Shown: piece by piece, positions 18,080 to 26,060 of the stretch
How the letters are laid out: each line of letters begins with the position of its first letter
Position numbering within the stretch: the stretch's first letter is position 1
Assembly (NCBI RefSeq): GCF_023618015.1
Contig: NZ_JAJKBJ010000004.1
Location: forward strand, 62,001 to 126,000
DNA: 64,000 nt
Source: Legionella maioricensis
GTDB taxonomy: Bacteria; Pseudomonadota; Gammaproteobacteria; Legionellales; Legionellaceae
Reading direction: 5' to 3'
Translations under genes and position numbers: made by a program
Notes under the pieces: model-generated
Database searches by the model: none
Told to the model about the DNA's origin: nothing
Seen by the model: the letters and a program-made list of their open reading frames with translations, nothing else

Positions 18080-18976
18080 ATGAATAAAATAATTAATATA
18101 ACTCTTTTTCTTTTTTTCTATTTGTCAAATAGTGCATTCGCAATAGCGCTACCAGAAAATCACTCAGTAAACGGTGGCTTAACCATTATTCCTATCGACA
18201 TCAACAAGCAGCCTGAAGCCTATTTTCAAGGAAAACGCATTCCTGTGTTGCCCGGTCCCCAACCTAATCAGTGGTTGCTTATGGTTGCCGTGCCTTTAAA
18301 TAGTAAAGATCCAGTTCAATATTTGACGGTGAACAAACCCGTTAAAACAACCATCCCTTTTCACGTTAGTGAGAAATTTTATGCAACTCAATTTTTAAAT
18401 ATTAAAGACGCCAGTAAAGTGGACCCGCAGCCACAAGATAAACTTCGTATTGAAAAAGAAACAAAAAAGTTAACTGAATTATTTTCTGGTTACACCGATA
18501 CCAATCCTTTCCAACAACCATTTACTGCTCCTATCCGTGGGCCGATTAGCAGCTTATTTGGATTAAAAAGAGTGTATAATAAAGAGCCTAGAGACCCCCA
18601 CTCTGGACTTGATATTGCGGCGAAACAAGGAGAGCCTATTCATGCTGTTAATCAAGGCAAAGTAGTAGAAACCGGAGATTATTTCTTTACGGGTAACACG
18701 GTAATTATTGATCATGGGATGGGCGTCTTCTCACTCTATGCTCACCTAAGCAAAATAGAGGTTAAACCAGGAGACTCCATACAACAAGGACAACAAATTG
18801 GATTAGTAGGGATGACCGGAAGGGTAACAGGCCCGCATTTACATTGGACAATGATCGTCAACCAAACTTTAGTTGAGCCTTTACTCTTTGTTCCTGTACG
18901 CAATATTGCAATTGCCCCGCCCCCACCCGCTAAAAGTATGGCCAAACCCGTTAATCAATCGGCTGTAAAATTATGA
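18080..18976 (+). CDS. Periplasmic M23 (LytM) peptidase
   Basis: A 298-residue protein with a signal peptide ending about residue 21 (SAFA). An N-terminal beta-rich region (25-110) resembles the accessory domain of Legionella and Pseudomonas M23 proteins. The LytM metallopeptidase domain covers about 145-265. Zinc ligands are His174 and Asp178 in HSGLD and His255 in HLHW, with His253 as the partner catalytic residue. All are present, so it should be an active peptidoglycan endopeptidase rather than an activator. The C-terminus is Pro-rich. It begins 8 bp after xseA and overlaps the rhomboid gene by 4 bp. Confidence 0.9.
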   Translation: MNKIINITLFLFFYLSNSAFAIALPENHSVNGGLTIIPIDINKQPEAYFQGKRIPVLPGPQPNQWLLMVAVPLNSKDPVQYLTVNKPVKTTIPFHVSEKFYATQFLNIKDASKVDPQPQDKLRIEKETKKLTELFSGYTDTNPFQQPFTAPIRGPISSLFGLKRVYNKEPRDPHSGLDIAAKQGEPIHAVNQGKVVETGDYFFTGNTVIIDHGMGVFSLYAHLSKIEVKPGDSIQQGQQIGLVGMTGRVTGPHLHWTMIVNQTLVEPLLFVPVRNIAIAPPPPAKSMAKPVNQSAVKL

Positions 18977-19581
18977 TTAGTGAGTTAATGACAAGTCTCA
19001 ACTTAATTGTTACTCAAACACAAAATAATCTATATATTTTAGGGGTGATCCTCCTTATTCCCTGGTCCATTTTTTTTATTAGTTATTTTATAAACAGCAA
19101 AATTCTATTGCTTGGTATTATCCCCAGACATATTCGCGGATTACCAGGTATCCTCTGCGCTCCCCTCCTTCATGCTAATTTCAATCATATTTTTTTTAAC
19201 TCCATTCCGTTACTTGTCTTAAGTAACTTTATTTTAATCAATGGTCTTAAATATTATCTTCTTGTAACGTTAATTATCACGGTATTGAGTGGATTCGCCA
19301 TATGGTGTTTTGCCAAACCTGGATTGCATATAGGTGCTAGTGCACTCATTACAGGTTATTGGGGGTTTTTAATCTGTAATATTTATCAAAATGGCACGCT
19401 AACCACTATTATACTTGGCCTGCTTAGCCTCTATTATTTTGCGGGTATCTTTCTTGGGATTTTCCCCAGAGAAAAAGGAGTTTCCTGGCAAGGACATTTA
19501 TTTGGCTTACTGGCAGGGCTGGCCACCAGCTATATCTACAAATTTTATTCGCCAGAAACTATGAATCTATTGACGACTTAA
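18973..19581 (+). CDS. Rhomboid-family intramembrane serine protease
   Basis: A 202-residue polytopic protein with six hydrophobic segments. The rhomboid signature HANFNHIFFN is at about 67-76. The catalytic Ser123 sits in GASA and the catalytic His175 in WQGHLFGLLAG, giving the Ser-His dyad of active rhomboids. It cleaves within membrane segments; the substrate is unknown. Translational overlap (ATGA) with the upstream LytM peptidase suggests linked expression and perhaps an envelope-related role. Confidence 0.87.
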   Translation: MISELMTSLNLIVTQTQNNLYILGVILLIPWSIFFISYFINSKILLLGIIPRHIRGLPGILCAPLLHANFNHIFFNSIPLLVLSNFILINGLKYYLLVTLIITVLSGFAIWCFAKPGLHIGASALITGYWGFLICNIYQNGTLTTIILGLLSLYYFAGIFLGIFPREKGVSWQGHLFGLLAGLATSYIYKFYSPETMNLLTT

Positions 19582-19785
19582 AAATACTGGAGGAAACAGG
19601 CTACAGGTAGAGCCAATTTATCCGCAGCACCCCCTAGTAAAAAGAATCAGGACAGGTATATACTCTGGAAAAATTATTAGCGAAAAATTCTTGTCCCGTT
19701 AATAACATTGAGTATGCACTGTAAATCTAATAATTTTTTAAACTCTATGCTATTCTAAAATTAATAAACATATAGAGAAATCAAG

Positions 19786-20112
19786 ATGCCATCATTTAAA
19801 ACTCTTTTTCTAACGGGTACATTAAGTTTGTTTATCTCCCCTGTATTTGCTGATGGTTGTTGTAATCAAATGGGCGGGGTAAATTACTGCGACTCATCTG
19901 CAGGGCGTCTCGTCTGTAATAATGGTTTTTATTCAGCATGCTATTGTACCCGACATGCCATCATGGACTTACAACTTCTGAAAGGGTGTTGTTTATGGCA
20001 TGGCGGAGTATTGCCTACTTTTGATACTTCCGGTCTGGTAGTGTGTAATGATGGCTCTCTATCAGAGGAATGTTCACTTCAAAAACCCCAGGAGAAGATT
20101 GCAACCTGGTAA
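19786..20112 (+). CDS. Small secreted Cys-rich protein with two motif repeats
   Basis: A 108-residue protein with a signal peptide ending SPVFA. The mature part contains two related units. One runs GCCNQMGGVNYCDSSAGRLV then CNNGFYSACYC; the other runs GCCLWHGGVLPTFDTSGLVV then CNDGSLSEEC. Each has a CC pair, a GGV, a SxGxxVCNxG core and a terminal Cys, implying a duplicated disulphide-bonded fold. I do not know its function. An extended -10-like TGCTATTCT precedes the gene in the 204-bp gap 19582-19785. thiE starts 21 bp downstream, so the two may be co-transcribed. Confidence 0.75.
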   Translation: MPSFKTLFLTGTLSLFISPVFADGCCNQMGGVNYCDSSAGRLVCNNGFYSACYCTRHAIMDLQLLKGCCLWHGGVLPTFDTSGLVVCNDGSLSEECSLQKPQEKIATW

Positions 20113-20133
20113 AAGACGTAATAAAGAGATGTT

Positions 20134-20787
20134 ATGAGTAATGATTTTTATAAATTAATGTTAGTAACGCACCGGGAAAATTCCTCTTTAACCGAATACC
20201 TTGATTTCATTAAGAAATGTATTTCTTCTGGTGTTACCTGCGTTCAATTAAGAGAAAAAAATGGGGATCCGGCATTCAAATTGCAGTTTGCCCAACGACT
20301 TCAACAACTCTTAAAACCTTACAATGTTCCCCTGATAATCAACGATGACGTTGAGCTGGCTTTGCAAACTAATGCTGATGGAGTACATCTTGGCCAATCA
20401 GATGGCTCCCCGCAAATAGCCAGAAGCAAGCTAGGGAGCAATAAATACATCGGCTTATCTATTGAATCAGAAAATGAACTGAAACAAGCGAATGATTTAA
20501 ATTTAAATTATGTTGCCGCAAGTGCAGTATTTCCGACTCCAAATAAAAAAAACCTGAAAACCCTTTGGGGATTAGAAGGTGTTAGTCAGCTATGTAACCT
20601 GACAAAACATCCTTTGATAGGGATAGGAGGCATAACCCAGGATAATTTACCACAACTGATACAAGCAGGCGCTCAAGGAGCAGCAATAATCGGCGCCCTG
20701 CATCAAGCAGAAAATCCTTCAGAAATGGCCTTAAAGCTTCGTAAAATTATTGATAACAGGAATTTTAAACGTGATAGAACAAATTAA
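20134..20787 (+). CDS. thiE: Thiamine-phosphate synthase
   Basis: A 217-residue TIM barrel that couples hydroxymethylpyrimidine diphosphate with thiazole phosphate to make thiamine phosphate. Signature segments are VQLREKNGDPAF near residue 35, LIINDDVELALQTNADGVHLGQSD near 67-90, YVAASAVFPTPNKK and IGIGGIT near 168. These bind pyrophosphate and the HMP moiety. It heads a thiE-thiM-thiD block in which each gene abuts or overlaps the next. I find no TPP riboswitch upstream. Confidence 0.93.
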   Translation: MSNDFYKLMLVTHRENSSLTEYLDFIKKCISSGVTCVQLREKNGDPAFKLQFAQRLQQLLKPYNVPLIINDDVELALQTNADGVHLGQSDGSPQIARSKLGSNKYIGLSIESENELKQANDLNLNYVAASAVFPTPNKKNLKTLWGLEGVSQLCNLTKHPLIGIGGITQDNLPQLIQAGAQGAAIIGALHQAENPSEMALKLRKIIDNRNFKRDRTN

Positions 20788-21562
20788 ATCCTCATTACTT
20801 GTCCTAAGAGAAAAGAAACCCTTGGTTTTATGTTTAACCAACTATGTCACCATGGATTTTATGGCCAACAGTCTTCTTGCCTTGGGAGCTGCTCCGCTGA
20901 TGTCTGAATCCATAGAAGAGTTGGAGGAGTTAGTTAGCATCAGTCAAGCTCTCTACATTAATATCGGTACTTTAAATAGCGTATTTATGGAAAGAGCAAT
21001 TTTTGCTGCAAAAATTGCAAATTCGCTGAATAAACCGGTAATTCTTGATCCTGTTGGCTCTGGTGCAAGTAAACTGAGAACCTCGGCCGCACTTCAATTG
21101 CTTCCTTTGGCTAATATAGTCCGAGGTAATGCGAGTGAAATCATTTCCTTGTCTGGTGCCAATGGCTCTACAAAAGGTGTAGAAAGCATGCATCCTGTAG
21201 AAAAAGCCATGACTGTTGCAAATTCCTTGGCGAAAGATTTGGGTAAAATTATTGTCATTAGTGGTCCAAAAGATTTTATAACTGATGGGAATCAGACTCA
21301 AACACTCCCTTTTGGATCAAACATAATGCCCTTAATAACAGGAATGGGATGCACAATGACTGCAGTGATCAGCGCCTTTACTGCTAATAACTCCAACCTT
21401 TTTCAAGCTGCAACTTATGCCACAGCCTATTTTGGTTTATGTGGTCAGTTAGCCCACCATCAATCGGAAGTACCAGGTTTTTTCAGACAGGAATTTATAA
21501 ACAATTTGTTCCATCCAGACTGGACTTATTTTGTCGATGCATTCACTCATATGAGAGATTAA
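20771..21562 (+). CDS. thiM: Hydroxyethylthiazole kinase
   Basis: A 263-residue ribokinase-fold enzyme that phosphorylates the thiazole alcohol, a salvage step. I start at GTG 20771, with AGGA about nine bases upstream, which gives the family length (E. coli 262). A TTG 21 bp earlier is less likely. Key segments are LCLTNYVTMDFMANSLLALGA at the N-terminus, VILDPVGSGASKLRT, RGNASEI and the anion-hole GMGCTMTAV. It overlaps thiE by 17 bp. Confidence 0.93.
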   Translation: MIEQIKSSLLVLREKKPLVLCLTNYVTMDFMANSLLALGAAPLMSESIEELEELVSISQALYINIGTLNSVFMERAIFAAKIANSLNKPVILDPVGSGASKLRTSAALQLLPLANIVRGNASEIISLSGANGSTKGVESMHPVEKAMTVANSLAKDLGKIIVISGPKDFITDGNQTQTLPFGSNIMPLITGMGCTMTAVISAFTANNSNLFQAATYATAYFGLCGQLAHHQSEVPGFFRQEFINNLFHPDWTYFVDAFTHMRD

Positions 21563-21566
21563 ATAA

Positions 21567-22427
21567 ATGTCATACAAAGTCCTATCTATTGCTGGGTTCG
21601 ATGGTTCTGGTGGTGCAGGCATCCAGGCTGATTTAAAAACATTTTCAGCGTTTGGATGTTATGGAATGACTGTTTTGACTGCCCTGCCTGTTCAAAATAC
21701 ATGCGGGGTAAGAAAATGCTACGATATTCCCTTGCAAGCTATTGAAGATCAACTTAACGCCATCTTTGATGATATAGTGCCTGACAGTATTAAAATTGGC
21801 ATGCTGTTTAACAGTGAAATCATTGAGTTAGTTGCTTCTTTCCTGAAGCAGAGGGCCATCAATAGGCCGGAGAGGTCTAATATTCCCATAGTACTTGATC
21901 CAGTCACTCTTGCTAAAAGTGGCGATCCTTTATTAATTCCGGAAGCAGTTGAAACATTAATTGAATTGCTTATGCCTCTTGCTACAATCATAACACCCAA
22001 TATTCCTGAAGCTCATACCTTTACCGGTATCGATGCTACTTCAGAAGAGCAAATGAACGTTGTAGCCCAAAAGCTGCTGGATTTTGGGCCTCAATATGTT
22101 TTATTAAAAGGTGGGCATCTAAAAACAACTGACTCGAATGATTTGTTATTGGGTTTAAATGGGACGCACCACTGGTTCAAAAGTGCCAGAATTGATTCCA
22201 AAAACACCCATGGTACAGGGTGCACACTCTCTGCAGCAATAGCATCTTGTCTGGCACAAAACATGAATATAGTACAAGCTTGCGCTATGGCTAAAAACTA
22301 TTTATTTCATGCCATATGTGCAGCAAAAGAGGAGCATATTGGTCAAGGAAATGGTCCTGTCCATCATTTTTATCACTTATGGCCTACTTTATCCAAAATA
22401 GCCGTCGCTGCGAATGAAGGGAAGTAA
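21567..22427 (+). CDS. thiD: Hydroxymethylpyrimidine / phosphomethylpyrimidine kinase
   Basis: A 286-residue ribokinase-fold enzyme that adds two successive phosphates to HMP. Visible motifs are [20 protein letters not shown] at the N-terminus, ITPNIPEA in the middle and [16 protein letters not shown], containing the anion-hole Gly-Thr-Gly-Cys. It starts 4 bp after thiM. With thiE and thiM it gives HMP and thiazole salvage plus coupling; thiC and thiG are not here. The stop codon falls inside a dispersed palindromic repeat that may serve as the transcript end. Confidence 0.94.
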   Translation: MSYKVLSIAGFDGSGGAGIQADLKTFSAFGCYGMTVLTALPVQNTCGVRKCYDIPLQAIEDQLNAIFDDIVPDSIKIGMLFNSEIIELVASFLKQRAINRPERSNIPIVLDPVTLAKSGDPLLIPEAVETLIELLMPLATIITPNIPEAHTFTGIDATSEEQMNVVAQKLLDFGPQYVLLKGGHLKTTDSNDLLLGLNGTHHWFKSARIDSKNTHGTGCTLSAAIASCLAQNMNIVQACAMAKNYLFHAICAAKEEHIGQGNGPVHHFYHLWPTLSKIAVAANEGK

Positions 22428-22488
22428 TCCAGTACAGAGTTCTAACGAAACATTGTTCTGGATTGCTTCGCCAAGGCTCGCAACAACG
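22421..22488. repeat. Dispersed palindromic repeat, copy A
   Basis: A 68-bp unit matching 55657-55724 at 59 of 68 positions in the same orientation. Its left part contains AATCCAG and its middle CTGGATTGCTTC, giving an inverted repeat, followed by the conserved tail GCCAAGGCTCGCAAC. The thiD stop codon is at bases 5-7 of the unit, so the repeat inserted at, or supplied, the gene end. Confidence 0.75.
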
Positions 22489-22533
22489 GAAGTTGACTTA
22501 CCTATGAACAGTCAATGGCGTCAACAGCTGCCA

Positions 22534-23787
22534 TTATCCCGTATGAATTACATCGATAAAATGGCCATTTGGTGATGAAGAGAATTCGCTTTCTTTAGCG
22601 TTTTTTAATGCTCTTTGCTCAATTAACTCGCCCAGAGATAAAGCGCTCATCACCACCAATATGAAGCCCAAAGTGGAGTAACACAAAATAGTATCCGCGA
22701 GGGCTGATGCAGAGAACGAGACTAAAATCCCGAGAAGTATGGGGCGCGTTTCAGTAAGCTGAAAGGAGCTGATAAATAGCGATCCTAAAAAGAATAGTAA
22801 CAACAATAGTCCCACTACACCCTGTTCAGAAAGGGTCAACCAATATTGGCTATGAGGATCATTGAGTTCTTTTCCCCATGCTGGGACAGGGTTGTCCTTA
22901 GAAAAACTATATTTAAAGCCACCGGTACCTATACCAATAACTGGATGGGTAGCAAATAATGATTTGGCATAATGATGAAACTGAACTCTATAGCCCAGAG
23001 AACTATTTTCAGTATGATGCTGGCTCAATTTTATATCGCTAAGTAAATCATTAACTCGCTCTTGCATGATAGGACTTACATAATAAACAGCAAGCATCAA
23101 GCCACACAGCAAAAAAATGCCTGGAACCGCTTTCTTAAACGATATTTTCTGTAATAATAATAAAGTCATTAAAATAAAATAAACGATATACCCTGTTCGT
23201 CCCGTATTGATACACAACACTTGATAACTGGTTAGCAAAACCAGCAGTATATAAGAAACACGTCCCCATCCTTGGTGTTGAAAAGCAAATAATCCCGCCA
23301 GATAAGCGCCAAAAGACACCATAAACCCGGTGATGATCCGGTTATAAAATACCTCACCAGGATCCCCAACTAAAAAAATACTCTTTGATTTCAAAATAGA
23401 AATAATGCATGTAAACACTATTGCCGCCAGATAACTATTGATGCTTAGATTGCGTATTCTAGGATGAATGAAACCAACTGCCAGAATAGGAAGGTAAAGA
23501 ACTTTAAGATATTTACCTACTACCATCCATTGCATAGAAGAAGGTGCGTCACTCCATAAACAAGCAATTAAGACAAAAACAAATAAGCCCAGTGCAGCAC
23601 GCCCCCACAAGGTGTTAAAAGCATAAAAGAGATGCTTGCTGTAATATGGAGTAAATAAAATACTCACAATGCTGCATATTAAAAAAATTGACTTAACACT
23701 GGGACTAATCGGCAAAAAAAATATAAATAAAACAAAGAATATCGGAGCTAAAAAAATACCTTTGCCCCTAATTAATGGTACAGTCAC
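22534..23787 (-). CDS. O-antigen ligase / Wzy-family membrane protein
   Basis: A 417-residue protein with about 11-12 hydrophobic segments. Before the last helices is a periplasmic loop with the Wzy_C-type pattern HPVIGIGTGGFKYSF then DPHSQYWLTLSEQGVVGLLL. The His-containing loop is characteristic of WaaL ligases and related polymerases that join undecaprenyl-linked glycans to lipid A core. It overlaps the upstream glycosyltransferase by 4 bp. Whether it is a ligase or a polymerase cannot be decided from sequence reading alone. The C-terminal tail is soluble and Ser-rich. Confidence 0.8.
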   Translation of the reverse strand: MTVPLIRGKGIFLAPIFFVLFIFFLPISPSVKSIFLICSIVSILFTPYYSKHLFYAFNTLWGRAALGLFVFVLIACLWSDAPSSMQWMVVGKYLKVLYLPILAVGFIHPRIRNLSINSYLAAIVFTCIISILKSKSIFLVGDPGEVFYNRIITGFMVSFGAYLAGLFAFQHQGWGRVSYILLVLLTSYQVLCINTGRTGYIVYFILMTLLLLQKISFKKAVPGIFLLCGLMLAVYYVSPIMQERVNDLLSDIKLSQHHTENSSLGYRVQFHHYAKSLFATHPVIGIGTGGFKYSFSKDNPVPAWGKELNDPHSQYWLTLSEQGVVGLLLLLFFLGSLFISSFQLTETRPILLGILVSFSASALADTILCYSTLGFILVVMSALSLGELIEQRALKNAKESEFSSSPNGHFIDVIHTG

Positions 23788-24569
23788 AATATATTCTCAT
23801 CTTCTTTTGATAGTTTTGGCAATCGATCGATATTCACATCGCGGTATAGCTGTTTGATACCCCGATAAAAAGTACCTTGGGCACTAAAAAGTGCAAATAA
23901 AAACCCCAGCCTTCCGTCTAAAAACCCACGCTGTAATATAAAACACCGGCCAAACATCCAACCCGTAGCAATAAAAATTCTTATCCAGCCAGTGCTTTTT
24001 TTGGATTCAATTCGAATTTTTGCACTATAGGATGAGTATCTATTAAGTTTATAGAGTACATGGCTCACATCTCGGTACGAATGATGCAAGATGGCATTTT
24101 TCAATTTGCCTACTTCCGCAGTTGGAGGTAATAAAATTTTCTCATGAACAATATCTTTGCTATAAAATGCATTAGCTCGTTTGAATAAACGAATATGTCG
24201 CTTTGGACTGGCGGAATATTTTAAGGGCTGATTGTAAAAAATCATCTGAATAGCAATACGATAGGCATCAGCAAAATCCGAAGCAATCGCCTCTTTAATT
24301 TCTTCCTGTAATTCCTTGCTTACGAATTCATCAGCATCAAGATTGAGTACCCAATCGCCTGTTGCCTTTGATAAAGCCCTTTGCTTTTGAACGCCATAAC
24401 CCGGCCAATCTGTCAGAAAAACATTATCAGTAAATTGCTTGGCAATAGCTACAGTATTATCCGTGCTGCCGGAGTCAAGAACTATAATCTCATCAGCAAA
24501 ACTCACCGACTGCAAACACCGTCTAATATTCGCCTCTTCATTTTTAGAAATTATAATTACGGTTAACAT
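23784..24569 (-). CDS. Family 2 glycosyltransferase, WaaE/LgtF-like
   Basis: A 261-residue GT-A fold transferase. The N-terminus TVIIISKNEEANIRRCLQSV and DEIIVLDSGSTDNT bind the nucleotide sugar. The metal-binding DxD appears as LDADEFVS near residue 79. The C-terminus has RLFKRANAFY then VHEKIL, with a membrane-associated helical end, as in LPS-core beta-glucosyltransferases of the WaaE/KdtX group. Together with the neighbouring ligase-like gene it is probably involved in LPS core or O-chain assembly. The donor sugar is not predictable. Confidence 0.85.
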   Translation of the reverse strand: MLTVIIISKNEEANIRRCLQSVSFADEIIVLDSGSTDNTVAIAKQFTDNVFLTDWPGYGVQKQRALSKATGDWVLNLDADEFVSKELQEEIKEAIASDFADAYRIAIQMIFYNQPLKYSASPKRHIRLFKRANAFYSKDIVHEKILLPPTAEVGKLKNAILHHSYRDVSHVLYKLNRYSSYSAKIRIESKKSTGWIRIFIATGWMFGRCFILQRGFLDGRLGFLFALFSAQGTFYRGIKQLYRDVNIDRLPKLSKEDENIL

Positions 24570-24643
24570 AATCCCTTTAATTCACTATGAGAAAATAAAT
24601 ATTATATCCAGAATTAGATAGGATTGTAACTGATTCAAATTTA

Positions 24644-24674
24644 TTGACATGCAACACGGGTTTTCAGGTAAACT
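24644..24674 (+). promoter_or_regulatory. Possible promoter of the exported nucleotidyltransferase-fold gene
   Basis: A consensus -35 TTGACA at 24644-24649 is followed after 19 bp by TAAACT at 24669-24674. A TACAAT box overlaps it at 24674-24679 but at a poor distance. The leader to ATG 24825 would be about 145 nt and contains another TTGACA near 24708 without a good -10. Assignment is tentative. Confidence 0.3.
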
Positions 24675-24824
24675 ACAATTAATAAAGGTTAATTATTAGG
24701 GTCTATTGACAATTGCTCTTTCAACCTACCACGACTTGCTCGGTGTGGCACGTCGGGCTTTCAAAAATGAATGGTCAACAACCTCTAATTTTGATGAAGT
24801 TTTAATTCGTTGCAGGATGCAGAA

Positions 24825-25667
24825 ATGATAAAACGCGCTTTGCTTTTCTTATGTTATTTATTACCCCTATTGATGCCCTTAACTTATGCCAATAATTTAA
24901 AGAATACCATTCATTCATCAGACCCCTTATTGGAACAAAAAGTTAATGACGCAATAAGTCCTCATGCTACTTTAAATCCTTATTTTTTCACTAACGAACA
25001 ATTTAATAATTTTATAGAAAAAAGACTTCTGCATGTTGGTAATTATTATTTTGCGAAAATAAAGAAAAAATTTCCCGATGCAAAGCTCGTTGATATTTTA
25101 TTTGTCGGCAGTCTGGCTGGTTATGGCTATATGAATGGAAGTGATGTAGATCTTCATTTATTGATTGATTTTAATGTCCCCTGCGATAAAGGACTACTTA
25201 ATGACTATTTAACTCTTTTAAGAACTGTATGGCATAGCGAAAAAATATCTATTGGAAATTATAGCGTTCAAATCACTCCTGTATCAGTTAGGGATGAACA
25301 CGGAGGAGTTTACTCACTTTTAAATCATCAGTGGATTGAAAAACCTCAACGGGAAAAAATTCCTTATACCAAAGAAGAACTGATTCATGCGATTAAAACG
25401 CATCAGCATGAACTTATCAATTTAGAAAAAATTTATAACCAAACCCCCAATACTCTCAATTGCCAGAAACTAATAGACTACGCTAATGCGCTTAAAATTT
25501 GGCGAAAACAAGGGTTAGCTCAAAGAGGAATAACCTCTATGGAAAATACCACTTTTCGGATAATGCGCGCTTTAGGTGATTTGAGCACGCTGACCATGAC
25601 TATTCAAAAATGTGAAACTCACACGGTGAATTCTTTACTTAATCCCGAACCAATAAAAATGCAGTGA
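24825..25667 (+). CDS. Exported protein with nucleotidyltransferase-fold motif
   Basis: A 280-residue protein. I start at ATG 24825, which has AGGA at 24814-24817; the TTG at 24810 would place extra residues before the signal peptide. The signal peptide runs to about residue 22 (LTYA). The pattern VGSLAGYGYMNGSDVDLHLLI gives Gly95-Ser96 followed by Asp107 and Asp109. This is the G-S-x(n)-DxD signature of the polymerase-beta nucleotidyltransferase superfamily. The rest is alpha-helical. Such enzymes normally work in the cytoplasm with NTP, so an exported version is odd; it may act outside the cell or in a host. Exact family not recognised. Confidence 0.65.
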   Translation: MIKRALLFLCYLLPLLMPLTYANNLKNTIHSSDPLLEQKVNDAISPHATLNPYFFTNEQFNNFIEKRLLHVGNYYFAKIKKKFPDAKLVDILFVGSLAGYGYMNGSDVDLHLLIDFNVPCDKGLLNDYLTLLRTVWHSEKISIGNYSVQITPVSVRDEHGGVYSLLNHQWIEKPQREKIPYTKEELIHAIKTHQHELINLEKIYNQTPNTLNCQKLIDYANALKIWRKQGLAQRGITSMENTTFRIMRALGDLSTLTMTIQKCETHTVNSLLNPEPIKMQ

Positions 25668-25697
25668 CCTGGCTTATAGGTTAATGATGAACAAAAA

Positions 25698-25770
25698 CGT
25701 CATCCGGAGCGATGCGAAGGAGCTCCAAAACGTGGTTTATGCCTATTTCGGGAGATCCTCGGGATGATGG
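25698..25770. repeat. Imperfect palindromic intergenic repeat (copy 2)
   Basis: It starts CGTCATCCGGAGCGATGCG and ends GGGAGATCCTCGGGATGATGG, so the ends are inverted copies of each other. It shares its ends and the GGAGATCC motif with 10061-10144, but the middle differs. It follows the exported nucleotidyltransferase-fold gene by 30 bp and may fold as its terminator. The gap 25668-26060 otherwise holds AT-rich sequence and the possible operator sites listed separately. Confidence 0.5.
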
Positions 25771-25968
25771 AACAGTGAACCCCCAAACGCTCCAGAGCGT
25801 ATATGCAGTCTCATAGTGTTGAGAGTTAATTCGCCCTACAGCAAATATCAAATCAACCTCGCCTTCTCAATTAGAGATTATTATTGCCTTTTATTATTTT
25901 TGTCCTTTTTTTAATCATTTATCTTCTATACTTAAATTGAAACTACCATGACTCATTTTCAACCATTA

Positions 25969-26000
25969 ATGACGTCATAAATCCTTAATAATTACGTCAT
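25969..26000. promoter_or_regulatory. Paired ACGT sites and PmrA-like box upstream of the effector candidate
   Basis: ATGACGTCAT at 25969-25978 is a perfect 10-bp palindrome. A second TTACGTCAT lies at 25992-26000, with the ACGT cores 22 bp apart, about two helical turns. Between them CTTAATAAT at 25984-25992 is close to the cTTAATatT element reported for PmrA-regulated Legionella effector genes. The sites are 60-90 bp before the start codon, a suitable place for an operator. The binding proteins are inferred, not shown. Confidence 0.35.
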
Positions 26001-26060
26001 GTTTATTTAATGTTCTAGTAGTAACATGGAAATATAAATTGATTAATTAATGGGTCAATT

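Noticed and set aside
19582-20133. TPP riboswitch upstream of thiE
   Set aside because: I looked for the conserved CTGAGA and related THI-box segments and did not see them in this gap or before the Cys-rich gene.
24700-24760. Second TTGACA near 24708 as the promoter for the exported nucleotidyltransferase-fold gene
   Set aside because: No acceptable -10 box lies 15-19 bp downstream; the TTGACA at 24644 is somewhat better.
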